NCBI GenBank assembly: GCA_900314745.1
Contig: OMWK01000004.1
Location: 83,748 to 147,747 of the forward strand
DNA: 64,000 nucleotides
Direction of reading: 5' to 3'
Origin: an uncultured Eubacteriales bacterium
Lineage (GTDB): Bacteria > Bacillota > Clostridia > Saccharofermentanales > Saccharofermentanaceae
In this document: positions 44,689 through 52,236 of the stretch, piece after piece
Position numbering within the stretch: the first letter of the stretch is position 1
Layout of the letters: each line of letters starts with the position of its first letter
Program-made: the position numbers and the translations under genes
The notes under the pieces: model-generated
The model's input: the letters and a program-made list of their open reading frames with translations, nothing else
The model's database searches: none
Told to the model about the DNA's origin: nothing

Positions 44689-46665
44689 ATGAAGAGAATT
44701 ACAAAGAGTATATTAGCGTCGCTTCTGGCGGTTGGTATGATGGGAGGAAGCCTGGCAGCTGATTCTTCTGAAAGCGGTGCTGCTCAGGATACTGTTCCCG
44801 CTGCGGCGGCTTCTTATGAGAGGATCTACGGCGTAGCTTCCGTAAGTAAGGTATACGTAACTGCGGCTGTCATGCAGCTTGTGGACAGAGGACTTGTGGA
44901 GCTTGATGAACCGGTCACTACATATATCCCGGACTTTACGATGGCTGACGGCAGATACACGGATATCACAGTCAGAATGCTGATGGATCACACGTCAGGT
45001 ATCATGGGTACTTCGATGAGAAATGAGTTTTTGTACGATGATAATTACGACGATCAGTTTCTTTTGGAAAATCTCGCGGCACAGCGCCTGATCCACGAGC
45101 CCGGTGAATATGCGGCATACTGTAATGACGGCTTTGAACTTCTTGAGATCATTGTCGAGAACGTGACGGGAATGGATTACACAGAGTATGTTGTGGAAAA
45201 TATCGCAGCCCCTGTCGGTGCGACGCATACGGGCTCGCCTCTGACACTGCTCGAAAACGATCTTAATGCACCTGTTACTTTTCCGGGAAATGTGCCTTAC
45301 GATTACGAATACGGTATGTGTATAGGTGCCGGCGGAATCATGGCGACTGCATCGGATGTGGCGAACTTCGGAAGTGCTTTCTTCACGGGTAATGATATTC
45401 TCCTGTCGCAGGAGTCGCAGGAAGCGATGGCGACAAGGTGGAACGATGAGGGAGAGAATGCCGATATCTATGAGGATGCCAACGGCTTAGGCTGGGACTA
45501 TGTCGAGAGCCTTGCTTATGAGCAAGAAGGTGTTACGGTCCTGGGTAAGGGCGGAGATCTTATTAACCAACATTCATTCCTGCTGGTGGCTCCGGATCAG
45601 GAAGTATCGGTCGCTGTTTTATCTACGGGCGGAAGTTCCACTTACAACGAGCTGGCTGCACAGGCGATACTTGATGTTGTTCTCGAGGAGCAGGGGATAG
45701 TGATCGATCACGAGGCGGATCACACATATGAGTTCGCGGATGAGATCCCGGAAGAATATCTCGGATATGAGGGATTCTATGTCTTCGGTTCCTATTATGG
45801 TCCGTCGTATGCTTACATATCATTTGATGGCGATATGATGCATGTGCAGCATTTTGACTTCGGAGCCGAGCGAACTGACGATTGCCGCTTCTTAACCGAC
45901 GGAAGCTTTATAAGTGTGGATGAGAGCGGTGTGCCTTCGGTAGACTACTACGCAGGCAGATTCGAAGAACGTGACGGTCATGTGTATATTGCCGTGGAAT
46001 CAAGTACGCAGGAGACGGGACTTGGGACGAGCACCTATTATCAATATGCGGCTGAACGCATCGATCCGAATCCGGTAAGTGAAGAGGCGTCAGCTTCATG
46101 GCAGGGAATCTGCGGCAGAGAAATGGTGCTCTGCAACGAGAGATATTCTTCAGCTTATTATGATAATCCATTTGGCTGCGTGTATATGATGGATGAGCTT
46201 CCGGGATACGTCTATTTGCTCGCGACCGGGTACGGAAGACCTTTACAGATAGCAGATGAGACGCACGCAGTCTCTTTCACAACGATGCCATGCAGTCTGA
46301 ACCGCGATCTTACAGATGTAGAGCTTACATCACAGACTTTGTCAGACGGAACTTCAGTCGCAATGCTTGCTTTGACAACAGGCTTTAATTGCCGCTTCGT
46401 TGATGAGCTTCCCGTGTTTGACAACAGTATCACGGAGATCGCACTCCATGATGACGAGGCACAGTGGTTCGTGATCGGCGATGATATGGCAGGAACTACC
46501 ATCACCGCTGACTGCCCCGAGGATTCGGTCATCTACGTCTATAACAAGTATCACGAAGTTGTTTATTCAACTCATATGAGGAATGCTTCCGGTATTATCC
46601 CGCTTCCTTCAGAAGGATACATCATGTTCGCAGGACTTGACGGAGACAGCATCGTGATTAATTGA
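44689..46665 (+). CDS. secreted serine hydrolase, class C beta-lactamase/PBP-like
   Basis: About 658 residues from the ATG at 44689 (AGAGGTGGG upstream), with a cleavable signal peptide (to about residue 25). The catalytic domain has the SxxK motif SVSK near residue 46, YCN (Tyr-x-Asn) near 145, and GKGGDLINQHS as a probable KTG-like box near 287. The last 300 residues form beta-rich domains that I do not recognise. Relatives are esterases, peptidases or PBP4-type proteins. It is part of the ABC module 1 operon, so it may act on the same peptide or envelope substrate. Confidence 0.8.
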   Translation: MKRITKSILASLLAVGMMGGSLAADSSESGAAQDTVPAAAASYERIYGVASVSKVYVTAAVMQLVDRGLVELDEPVTTYIPDFTMADGRYTDITVRMLMDHTSGIMGTSMRNEFLYDDNYDDQFLLENLAAQRLIHEPGEYAAYCNDGFELLEIIVENVTGMDYTEYVVENIAAPVGATHTGSPLTLLENDLNAPVTFPGNVPYDYEYGMCIGAGGIMATASDVANFGSAFFTGNDILLSQESQEAMATRWNDEGENADIYEDANGLGWDYVESLAYEQEGVTVLGKGGDLINQHSFLLVAPDQEVSVAVLSTGGSSTYNELAAQAILDVVLEEQGIVIDHEADHTYEFADEIPEEYLGYEGFYVFGSYYGPSYAYISFDGDMMHVQHFDFGAERTDDCRFLTDGSFISVDESGVPSVDYYAGRFEERDGHVYIAVESSTQETGLGTSTYYQYAAERIDPNPVSEEASASWQGICGREMVLCNERYSSAYYDNPFGCVYMMDELPGYVYLLATGYGRPLQIADETHAVSFTTMPCSLNRDLTDVELTSQTLSDGTSVAMLALTTGFNCRFVDELPVFDNSITEIALHDDEAQWFVIGDDMAGTTITADCPEDSVIYVYNKYHEVVYSTHMRNASGIIPLPSEGYIMFAGLDGDSIVIN

Positions 46666-46677
46666 TAAAATATTCTC

Positions 46678-48339
46678 ATGAATAGAGTATTCACAAATCC
46701 GTGCTCCGACAAGGATACCCTTAAAAAGGGTATCGGGTTTGTGGAGTCGACGATAAAGGAACTTGGAGTCGATAATAAGCTTTCTATGCGCACGGTTCTC
46801 ATGACTGAGGAGCTGATCACACAGTTCATCGAGAATTCCAACCCTGAAGGGAAGATCAGGATCAGCGTCCGTAAGTTTATGGGGGAGATCAGTGTCACAA
46901 TAGCATCTGAGGGAAGAGAATTCGATCCGTTCGAATCCGAGACTGACGGATCGTTCCTGTCGAATGATATAAGCGATAAGACCAAGCAACGGGCGATCCG
47001 ATCGATCCTTCTTAAATCTCTTGAGAATAATCTTAAATTTACTCATCATAATGGTGTAAACACCACGCGTATCACGGTCGGAAAATCTGAGACGAAGAGA
47101 CTCTATCTTACTGCATTAGCGGCCGTTCTCGGATTGTTGATTGGATTTATGATCAAGACGGTACTTCCCGAGGTTGTCTCAACGAACCTGGAGTATTATT
47201 TTCTTGTTCCGGTAAAGACTATGTTCTTTAACGCCTTGAAGATAGTAATCGGGCCGGTCGTCTTCTTCTCCATCGTAACGTGTTTTGCCCAGTTTAAGGA
47301 TTTATCGGAATTAGGGCGTATCGCGGGGAAGGTTATGGGTTTCTATCTGTCGACTACGGCGATCGCCGTGGCTATATCGATTACACTTTCCAAAGTTTTC
47401 AGTCCCGGAGAATTCGGTGCGGCCTTAGATACTGTCAACTCTTTTGCTCCTGATATTGAGATTAATCCCGATATTGATACTTCGATCCGATCGACGATCG
47501 TGGATATCGTTCCGGATAACTTCCTAAGTCCGATCCTTGAAGGCAACATGCTTCAGATAATATTTCTTGCCGTGTTGTGCGGGCTTGCCATAGGAAGGAT
47601 AGGGAAATATGCTCCTGTGATGCAGAAGTTTTTCGACGGATGTAATTCGGTAGCGCTCGAAGTTACCTCCATGATCACGCGTTTTATCCCGCTTGCAGTC
47701 CTGTGCACCACAGCGCTCGTCATCTCGAAGGTTGAACTCGATTCTTTGTTACATCTTTTAAGTTATGTGGGCGTTTTCACACTCGGCATATTGTGTATGC
47801 TTATCGTGTACGGGCTCGCGATACTCATTGTAGGCAGACTTAATCCTCTGACTTTCTTCAAGAAGAATCTCGAAGGCATGGTGACGTCTTTTTCTCTTTG
47901 TTCATCGTCTGCGATGATGCCGGTCAACATGAGAATCTGTACGGAAAAGATGGGAATCTCTCCCAAAGTCAGCAGTTTCTCGATACCCTTAGGCGCCACC
48001 GTCAACATGGACGGTTCCTGTATCAATCTTACGATGAGTGCGCTGTTTCTGGCTAAGATGTACGGCATAAATGTTCCGACTTCGACTCTCATTTCGATGG
48101 CGGTGACGATCATTCTGCTCTCGGTAGGATCCCCGGGGGTTCCCGGAGCGGGCCTTGTCTGCATTGCTGTCGTGCTTCGGTGCATAGGCTGCCCGTTGGA
48201 GGCGGTCGGCCTTATAATGACGGTATATCCGTTCGTCGATCTTCTTATAACGATGTCAAATACGACGGGTGACATGGCCGCGACCCTAGTCGTCGCAAAA
48301 AGCGAGCACCTTCTGGATGAACGCGTATTTAAGTCTTAG
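46678..48339 (+). CDS. dicarboxylate/cation symporter (SDF family) with N-terminal ATPase-like domain
   Basis: A 553-residue protein. Residues 1-130 resemble an HATPase_c/anti-sigma-factor fold (MRTVLMTEELITQFIENSN, then ISVTIASEGREFDP and SILLKSLENN). Residues 135-545 form an SDF transporter of the GltP/DctA family, with FSLCSSSAMMPVN, the NMDGS motif and a GVPGAG hairpin. The transporter half should take up glutamate, aspartate, serine or C4-dicarboxylates with cations. The ATG lies 12 bases after the preceding stop; TAAAAT sits 6 bases before it. Confidence 0.85.
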   Translation: MNRVFTNPCSDKDTLKKGIGFVESTIKELGVDNKLSMRTVLMTEELITQFIENSNPEGKIRISVRKFMGEISVTIASEGREFDPFESETDGSFLSNDISDKTKQRAIRSILLKSLENNLKFTHHNGVNTTRITVGKSETKRLYLTALAAVLGLLIGFMIKTVLPEVVSTNLEYYFLVPVKTMFFNALKIVIGPVVFFSIVTCFAQFKDLSELGRIAGKVMGFYLSTTAIAVAISITLSKVFSPGEFGAALDTVNSFAPDIEINPDIDTSIRSTIVDIVPDNFLSPILEGNMLQIIFLAVLCGLAIGRIGKYAPVMQKFFDGCNSVALEVTSMITRFIPLAVLCTTALVISKVELDSLLHLLSYVGVFTLGILCMLIVYGLAILIVGRLNPLTFFKKNLEGMVTSFSLCSSSAMMPVNMRICTEKMGISPKVSSFSIPLGATVNMDGSCINLTMSALFLAKMYGINVPTSTLISMAVTIILLSVGSPGVPGAGLVCIAVVLRCIGCPLEAVGLIMTVYPFVDLLITMSNTTGDMAATLVVAKSEHLLDERVFKS

Positions 48340-48441
48340 ACAGAGACGATAACCGAGGTAGTGTCCGTAGCTGAAACGAGCGGAGACTGGACCGACAAGT
48401 CTTATCTCGAGCCTGTGATTGCAGCGGCAACGGCAGTCTGA
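48340..48441 (+). other. in-frame open extension beyond the symporter stop
   Basis: After the TAG at 48337-48339 the same frame stays open for 33 sense codons to TGA at 48439. The reading starts TETITEVVSVAETSGDWTDK and ends PVIAAATAV, which looks like protein rather than random sequence. It may be a C-terminal tail cut off by a new stop, or a decayed fragment. No start codon is evident. Confidence 0.35.
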
Positions 48442-49371
48442 TCAGGGCAGGGTGTTCCCCGCAGCCTGATAGATCTCGTACCACTCCCTGCGGCTGAGTT
48501 CAATGTCGGCGGCCAGAGCCATCTGTTCAATTCTTACGGGTTTGGTCGTGCCGATGACAGCCTGCATGGGTCCGGGATAGCGGAGAACCCAGGCGATGGC
48601 GATTGCTTCGGGTGTTACATTATTCTCTTCGGCGATGCGTGCCAGTACCTTATTAAGTTCAGGGAACTTAGGATTGCCGATGAATACACCTTCGAAGAAT
48701 CCGTAATGAAGCACGGACCAGGCCTGAATCACTATGTTGTTAAACCTGCAGTATTCAAGTATGCTGCCGTCTCTTACGATTCCCGAATCGGTGCTCATGT
48801 TGACGTGAAGACCGGCATCTATAGAGGGAGTGAATGCAGCGGACAGCTGTATCTGGTTGACGGAGATCCTCTCCGTAACATCGCGGGAGAGCATCTCGAT
48901 CATCATGGGATTCATATTGGAGACTCCGAAGTCGATTATCTTGCCGGAACTGACTGCTGCTCCGATCGCTTCATTGATCTCATAAGGTTCCATGAGAGCG
49001 TCAGGACGGTGAAGCAGAAGCGAGTCGATATGATCTATATTGAGTCTTGTGAGAATGCCGTCTATCGCCTCGGTGATGTGTTCACCTGAGAAGTCAAAAT
49101 ACTTAAGTCCGTTGTCGCGTCTGATGCCGCACTTGGACTGTATCCACATTCTGTCACGAAGGTCGGGTCTTGAAGCCAGGACTTTGCCCACTATTCTCTC
49201 GCACAGGCCGTCGGCATAACAGTCAGCGAGGTCAAAAGCGTTGATGCCTGAATCGAGGGTCGTATCTATGAGCCGCTCTACTTCCTTGGCGGAGAGGGAA
49301 CTGATCCTCATCATTCCGAGTATGATCGAAGATATGTTGACGTGGTTCTTGCCGAATTCTATGTATTTCAT
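48442..49371 (-). CDS. aldo-keto reductase, YdhF-like
   Basis: A 309-residue TIM-barrel NADPH-dependent oxidoreductase. The tetrad can be read in DLADCYADG (Asp, Tyr), IQSKCGIR (Lys) and DSLLLHRPD (His); the cofactor site lies in AVIGTTKPVRIEQM near 270. It resembles the YdhF subgroup. Substrate unknown; such enzymes reduce small aldehydes and ketones. GGAGGGGC precedes the ATG. It ends one base after the open extension of the symporter frame, on the opposite strand. Confidence 0.88.
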   Translation of the reverse strand: MKYIEFGKNHVNISSIILGMMRISSLSAKEVERLIDTTLDSGINAFDLADCYADGLCERIVGKVLASRPDLRDRMWIQSKCGIRRDNGLKYFDFSGEHITEAIDGILTRLNIDHIDSLLLHRPDALMEPYEINEAIGAAVSSGKIIDFGVSNMNPMMIEMLSRDVTERISVNQIQLSAAFTPSIDAGLHVNMSTDSGIVRDGSILEYCRFNNIVIQAWSVLHYGFFEGVFIGNPKFPELNKVLARIAEENNVTPEAIAIAWVLRYPGPMQAVIGTTKPVRIEQMALAADIELSRREWYEIYQAAGNTLP

Positions 49372-49407
49372 AAGCGGCCCCTCCTTTTGTCCATTATACC
49401 AAAGAAA

Positions 49408-50655
49408 TCAAACTTTTTTAATAACTATCTCGACTGTCAATCCGCCGCCTTCGCGGTTACGGATCTCGAGTCCGCCTCCCATCTTTTCCATGAATCTTGA
49501 AGCCAGGTAGAGGCCGAGTCCGCTTCCGTCTTTGCCGGAGCTTTCCGCCGCGCTTCCCCTGTAGAACTTGGATGTCAGCATGGCAAGCTCGTCCTCGGGT
49601 ACGCCCGGGCCTCTGTCCGAGAAGAAGACATGCACATTCTCCCCGTCAGTATTGAACGATACTTCAAGTGCGGTGCCCGCGTACTTAAATGAGTTGCCGG
49701 CGATGTTGTCGATGACCTGCTCGAGCCTTAACCTGTCTGCGAGTATGAGACACTGCGGCAATTCATCTTTACGCACGACTTCGCCGTAGAACCTCAAGTC
49801 GCCGAGGATCGAGTCTATGATGAGCGAGCTCTCCTCGCGGGGAGTTACCTTCAGCTCTTCAAGGTCTTCGAGAGTAGCCTTGAACATATTGTCTATGAGA
49901 TGCTCGACTGAAGATGCCTTGGACTTGATGACGGCGACCTTCTCCTGAACGTCGGGGTCCTTGTGCTTTATCTCCATTACTTCGCATGTCGCCTTTATTG
50001 TCGCGACCGGAGTCTTGATGTCGTGAGACAGCTCAGCGACGAGTTCCTGTTTGCTCCTGTTCGCCGCAGCCTCGCGCTCGGCTGATAACTTGAGCTCTTC
50101 TCTCATGCGGTCGAACGACTCGGTGAACGCTCCGAAATAGTTGTGTCGCGTCATGTTAAGAGGCATGTCGAAGTTGCCCTTGGATACGTTGCTTGCGAAG
50201 AACTTGAGCTTGTTGAAGGGCCTTATGTAGAAATACCAGATGATAACAAGAAGCACCATGCCTGCAGCGTAAGCACCCGTGAAGATAGATATAAGCACTG
50301 TCTGCTGATGCCAAATCTTCTGACGGTACTCATCGCCTCTCACGTCGAAAGCAACCTTACCCATGATCTGTCCGTCCTTTTTGTAGTCGAACACGGACAG
50401 TCCCGTCTTTATAAATTCGTTATTGTACGAATCATAATCGCCGTCGGTTAGAAGGATGATCTCGCAGTCATATTCTTCTTCGAGAGCATCGCGGTCAGTT
50501 CCTGCCTCAAGTGCTTCGGAGACCTCCCCGACGCGTGTGTTAAGGTCGAGCATGTCGATCGAAGATCCGGTTCCGGCCCCGATCCTGTTCCAGATTACAA
50601 GCGCGCCCAAAAGCATGACGAGCGTGTACAGGATGGCGATGACCTTTATCTTCAT
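49408..50655 (-). CDS. sensor histidine kinase (module 2)
   Basis: A 415-residue kinase with the same build as the one at 39276: membrane segment, external domain of about 90 residues, second membrane segment, linker RHNYFGAFTESFDRMREELK, phosphoacceptor His in AELSHDIKTPVATI, N-box IDNIAGNSFKYAGT, G-boxes DRGPGVP and GSGLGLYLAS. It is coupled to its regulator gene (4-base overlap). External domains of the two kinases differ, so they probably read different signals. Confidence 0.93.
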   Translation of the reverse strand: MKIKVIAILYTLVMLLGALVIWNRIGAGTGSSIDMLDLNTRVGEVSEALEAGTDRDALEEEYDCEIILLTDGDYDSYNNEFIKTGLSVFDYKKDGQIMGKVAFDVRGDEYRQKIWHQQTVLISIFTGAYAAGMVLLVIIWYFYIRPFNKLKFFASNVSKGNFDMPLNMTRHNYFGAFTESFDRMREELKLSAEREAAANRSKQELVAELSHDIKTPVATIKATCEVMEIKHKDPDVQEKVAVIKSKASSVEHLIDNMFKATLEDLEELKVTPREESSLIIDSILGDLRFYGEVVRKDELPQCLILADRLRLEQVIDNIAGNSFKYAGTALEVSFNTDGENVHVFFSDRGPGVPEDELAMLTSKFYRGSAAESSGKDGSGLGLYLASRFMEKMGGGLEIRNREGGGLTVEIVIKKV

Positions 50656-51347
50656 CTATTCGTCTCCAGAATGTAGCCCGTGCCCCAGATGGTCTTAATG
50701 TACTTGGGCTCGTTGGGGTTATCCTCGAGCTTTTCGCGCAGTCTTCTTATGTGTACGTTAAGCGTGCTGTCGGAGTAGAAGCTGTCGCCCCACACCTCAT
50801 CGAAAAGCTTCTCTTTTGTAACTATCGTATCCTTGTGTTCGTAAAGGCACGAAAGGAGCGCGAACTCCTTAGCCTTGAGCTGCACCTCGCGCCCGTCCAC
50901 GCGGCATGAAAGTGTTGCCGGATTGATTGTGAAGGAGTCTTGTGAGGGGACACTTGCCGTGGAGGCGGAAAGCTGTTTTATTGTCTCTAATCTTTTAAGC
51001 TGCACCTTCACCTTCGCAAGGAGAACACTTAATGTGTACGGCTTCTTGATGTAGTCGTCGCCGCCGATGTTAAGTGCCACGAGGACGTCGTCGTCGCTCT
51101 GGCGCGCGGAGATGAACAGTATGGGCGTGTCGTACTTCTCGCGCAGTTGTTTGCAGAGTGTGAAGCCGCTCTCGTTGCCGAGGTTGATGTCGAGAAGGAA
51201 GACATCGGCCGTGTTTTCCTTAAGAAACTCAAGGCATTCGTCTGCTGTGGAGACAGTCGCGCAGGAGACCTCGAACATCTCGAAGTATTCCTGTGTCATC
51301 TTGGAAAGCTCTGTCTCGTCGTCGATTATAAGGCAGTTGTAATTCAT
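50652..51347 (-). CDS. OmpR-family response regulator (module 2)
   Basis: 231 residues from the ATG at 51347. Phosphoacceptor Asp53 in VFLLDINLG, Lys in IKKPY, and a C-terminal winged helix ending KTIWGTGYILE. Upstream in-frame codons to 51452 lie across the promoter and repeats and are rejected. TGCTATACT ends exactly 6 bases before the ATG with no Shine-Dalgarno site, so the message is probably leaderless. The 11-bp tandem repeats at 51367-51388 cover its -35 region, which predicts self-control. Confidence 0.92.
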   Translation of the reverse strand: MNYNCLIIDDETELSKMTQEYFEMFEVSCATVSTADECLEFLKENTADVFLLDINLGNESGFTLCKQLREKYDTPILFISARQSDDDVLVALNIGGDDYIKKPYTLSVLLAKVKVQLKRLETIKQLSASTASVPSQDSFTINPATLSCRVDGREVQLKAKEFALLSCLYEHKDTIVTKEKLFDEVWGDSFYSDSTLNVHIRRLREKLEDNPNEPKYIKTIWGTGYILETNR

Positions 51348-51366
51348 GTCTCGAGTATAGCACATG

Positions 51367-51430
51367 TAAGAAACAGTTAAGAATTGAACAAGGTTCGCGT
51401 AAAGTATTCTTTCCCGGGCAGCCTTAGAAT
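51367..51430 (+). promoter_or_regulatory. tandem 11-bp repeat and promoter of ABC module 2
   Basis: TAAGAAACAGT at 51367-51377 and TAAGAATTGAA at 51378-51388 form an 11-bp-period direct repeat related to the one at 41320. -10 TAGAAT lies at 51425-51430, 47 bases after the second repeat begins (46 in module 1), again with a poor -35. Confidence 0.6.
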
Positions 51431-51475
51431 GGCAGTGTAAGAATTCTGACAAAACGAATTTGGGAGGAAATCATA

Positions 51476-52234
51476 ATGACAACTACAGTTCTTAAAGCTA
51501 CAGATCTTTGTAAGACATTTTCAAATGAGAGTGTTCAGCAGCACGTGCTGAAGAACCTCAACCTCGAGATCCATAAGGGTGACTTCACGGTAATCATGGG
51601 AGACTCCGGTGCAGGCAAGAGCACGCTTCTTTATTCGCTCTCCGGCATGGACCGTCCGAGCCTCGGCGCGATCCTCTACGGCGACGAAGAGATCTCGAAG
51701 TACAGTAACGATAAGCTCGCACTGTTCAGAAGAAAGCACTGCGGCTTTGTGTTCCAGCAGAACTATCTTAACGACACGATGAGTGTTCTCGATAACATCA
51801 TAGTAAGCGGACTTCTTAAGAGCCGTGACAGGAAGGCAATCGCAGCACGTGCGAAGAAGCTTCTCGGTGAAGTCGGCCTTGATGAGAAGTGCTACAACAA
51901 GTTCCCGAATCAGCTGTCGGGAGGAGAGAAGCAGAGAGTCGCACTTGTAAGGTCGGTTATTAATGAGCCTGAGATTCTGTTTGCCGACGAGCCTACGGGA
52001 GCCCTTAATTCACAGAATACAGAGGCGGTGCTCGACGTGCTTTCCGACATGAACAGAAGAGGTCAGAGCATCGTCATGGTAACGCATACGATCGCGGCAG
52101 CCGAGAGAGGCAACCGCATCCTCTACTTAAGAGACGGCGTCATCTGCGACGAGATCACAATGCCTAAGTACGACGGAGAGAATAAGGAGCGTCACCAGAT
52201 GCTTCGCGCTTTCCTTTCTAATATGGGGTGGTAA
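51476..52234 (+). CDS. ABC transporter ATP-binding protein (module 2)
   Basis: A 252-residue MacB/LolD-type ATPase: Walker A GDSGAGKSTLLYSLSG, Q-loop FVFQQN, signature QLSGGEKQRVALV, Walker B ILFADEPTG, H-loop VTHT. It is a close paralogue of the ATPase at 41420 and begins with the same layout (KATDLCKTFSNESVQQHV against RTEKLCKSFSNGGVQQHV). GGGAGG precedes the ATG. Its permease gene starts 2 bases after its stop. Confidence 0.93.
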   Translation: MTTTVLKATDLCKTFSNESVQQHVLKNLNLEIHKGDFTVIMGDSGAGKSTLLYSLSGMDRPSLGAILYGDEEISKYSNDKLALFRRKHCGFVFQQNYLNDTMSVLDNIIVSGLLKSRDRKAIAARAKKLLGEVGLDEKCYNKFPNQLSGGEKQRVALVRSVINEPEILFADEPTGALNSQNTEAVLDVLSDMNRRGQSIVMVTHTIAAAERGNRILYLRDGVICDEITMPKYDGENKERHQMLRAFLSNMGW

Positions 52235-52236
52235 TT

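Noticed and set aside
51348..51452. 35-residue N-terminal extension of the module 2 response regulator
   Set aside because: Runs through the tandem repeats and promoter; receiver domains start directly at the first beta strand.
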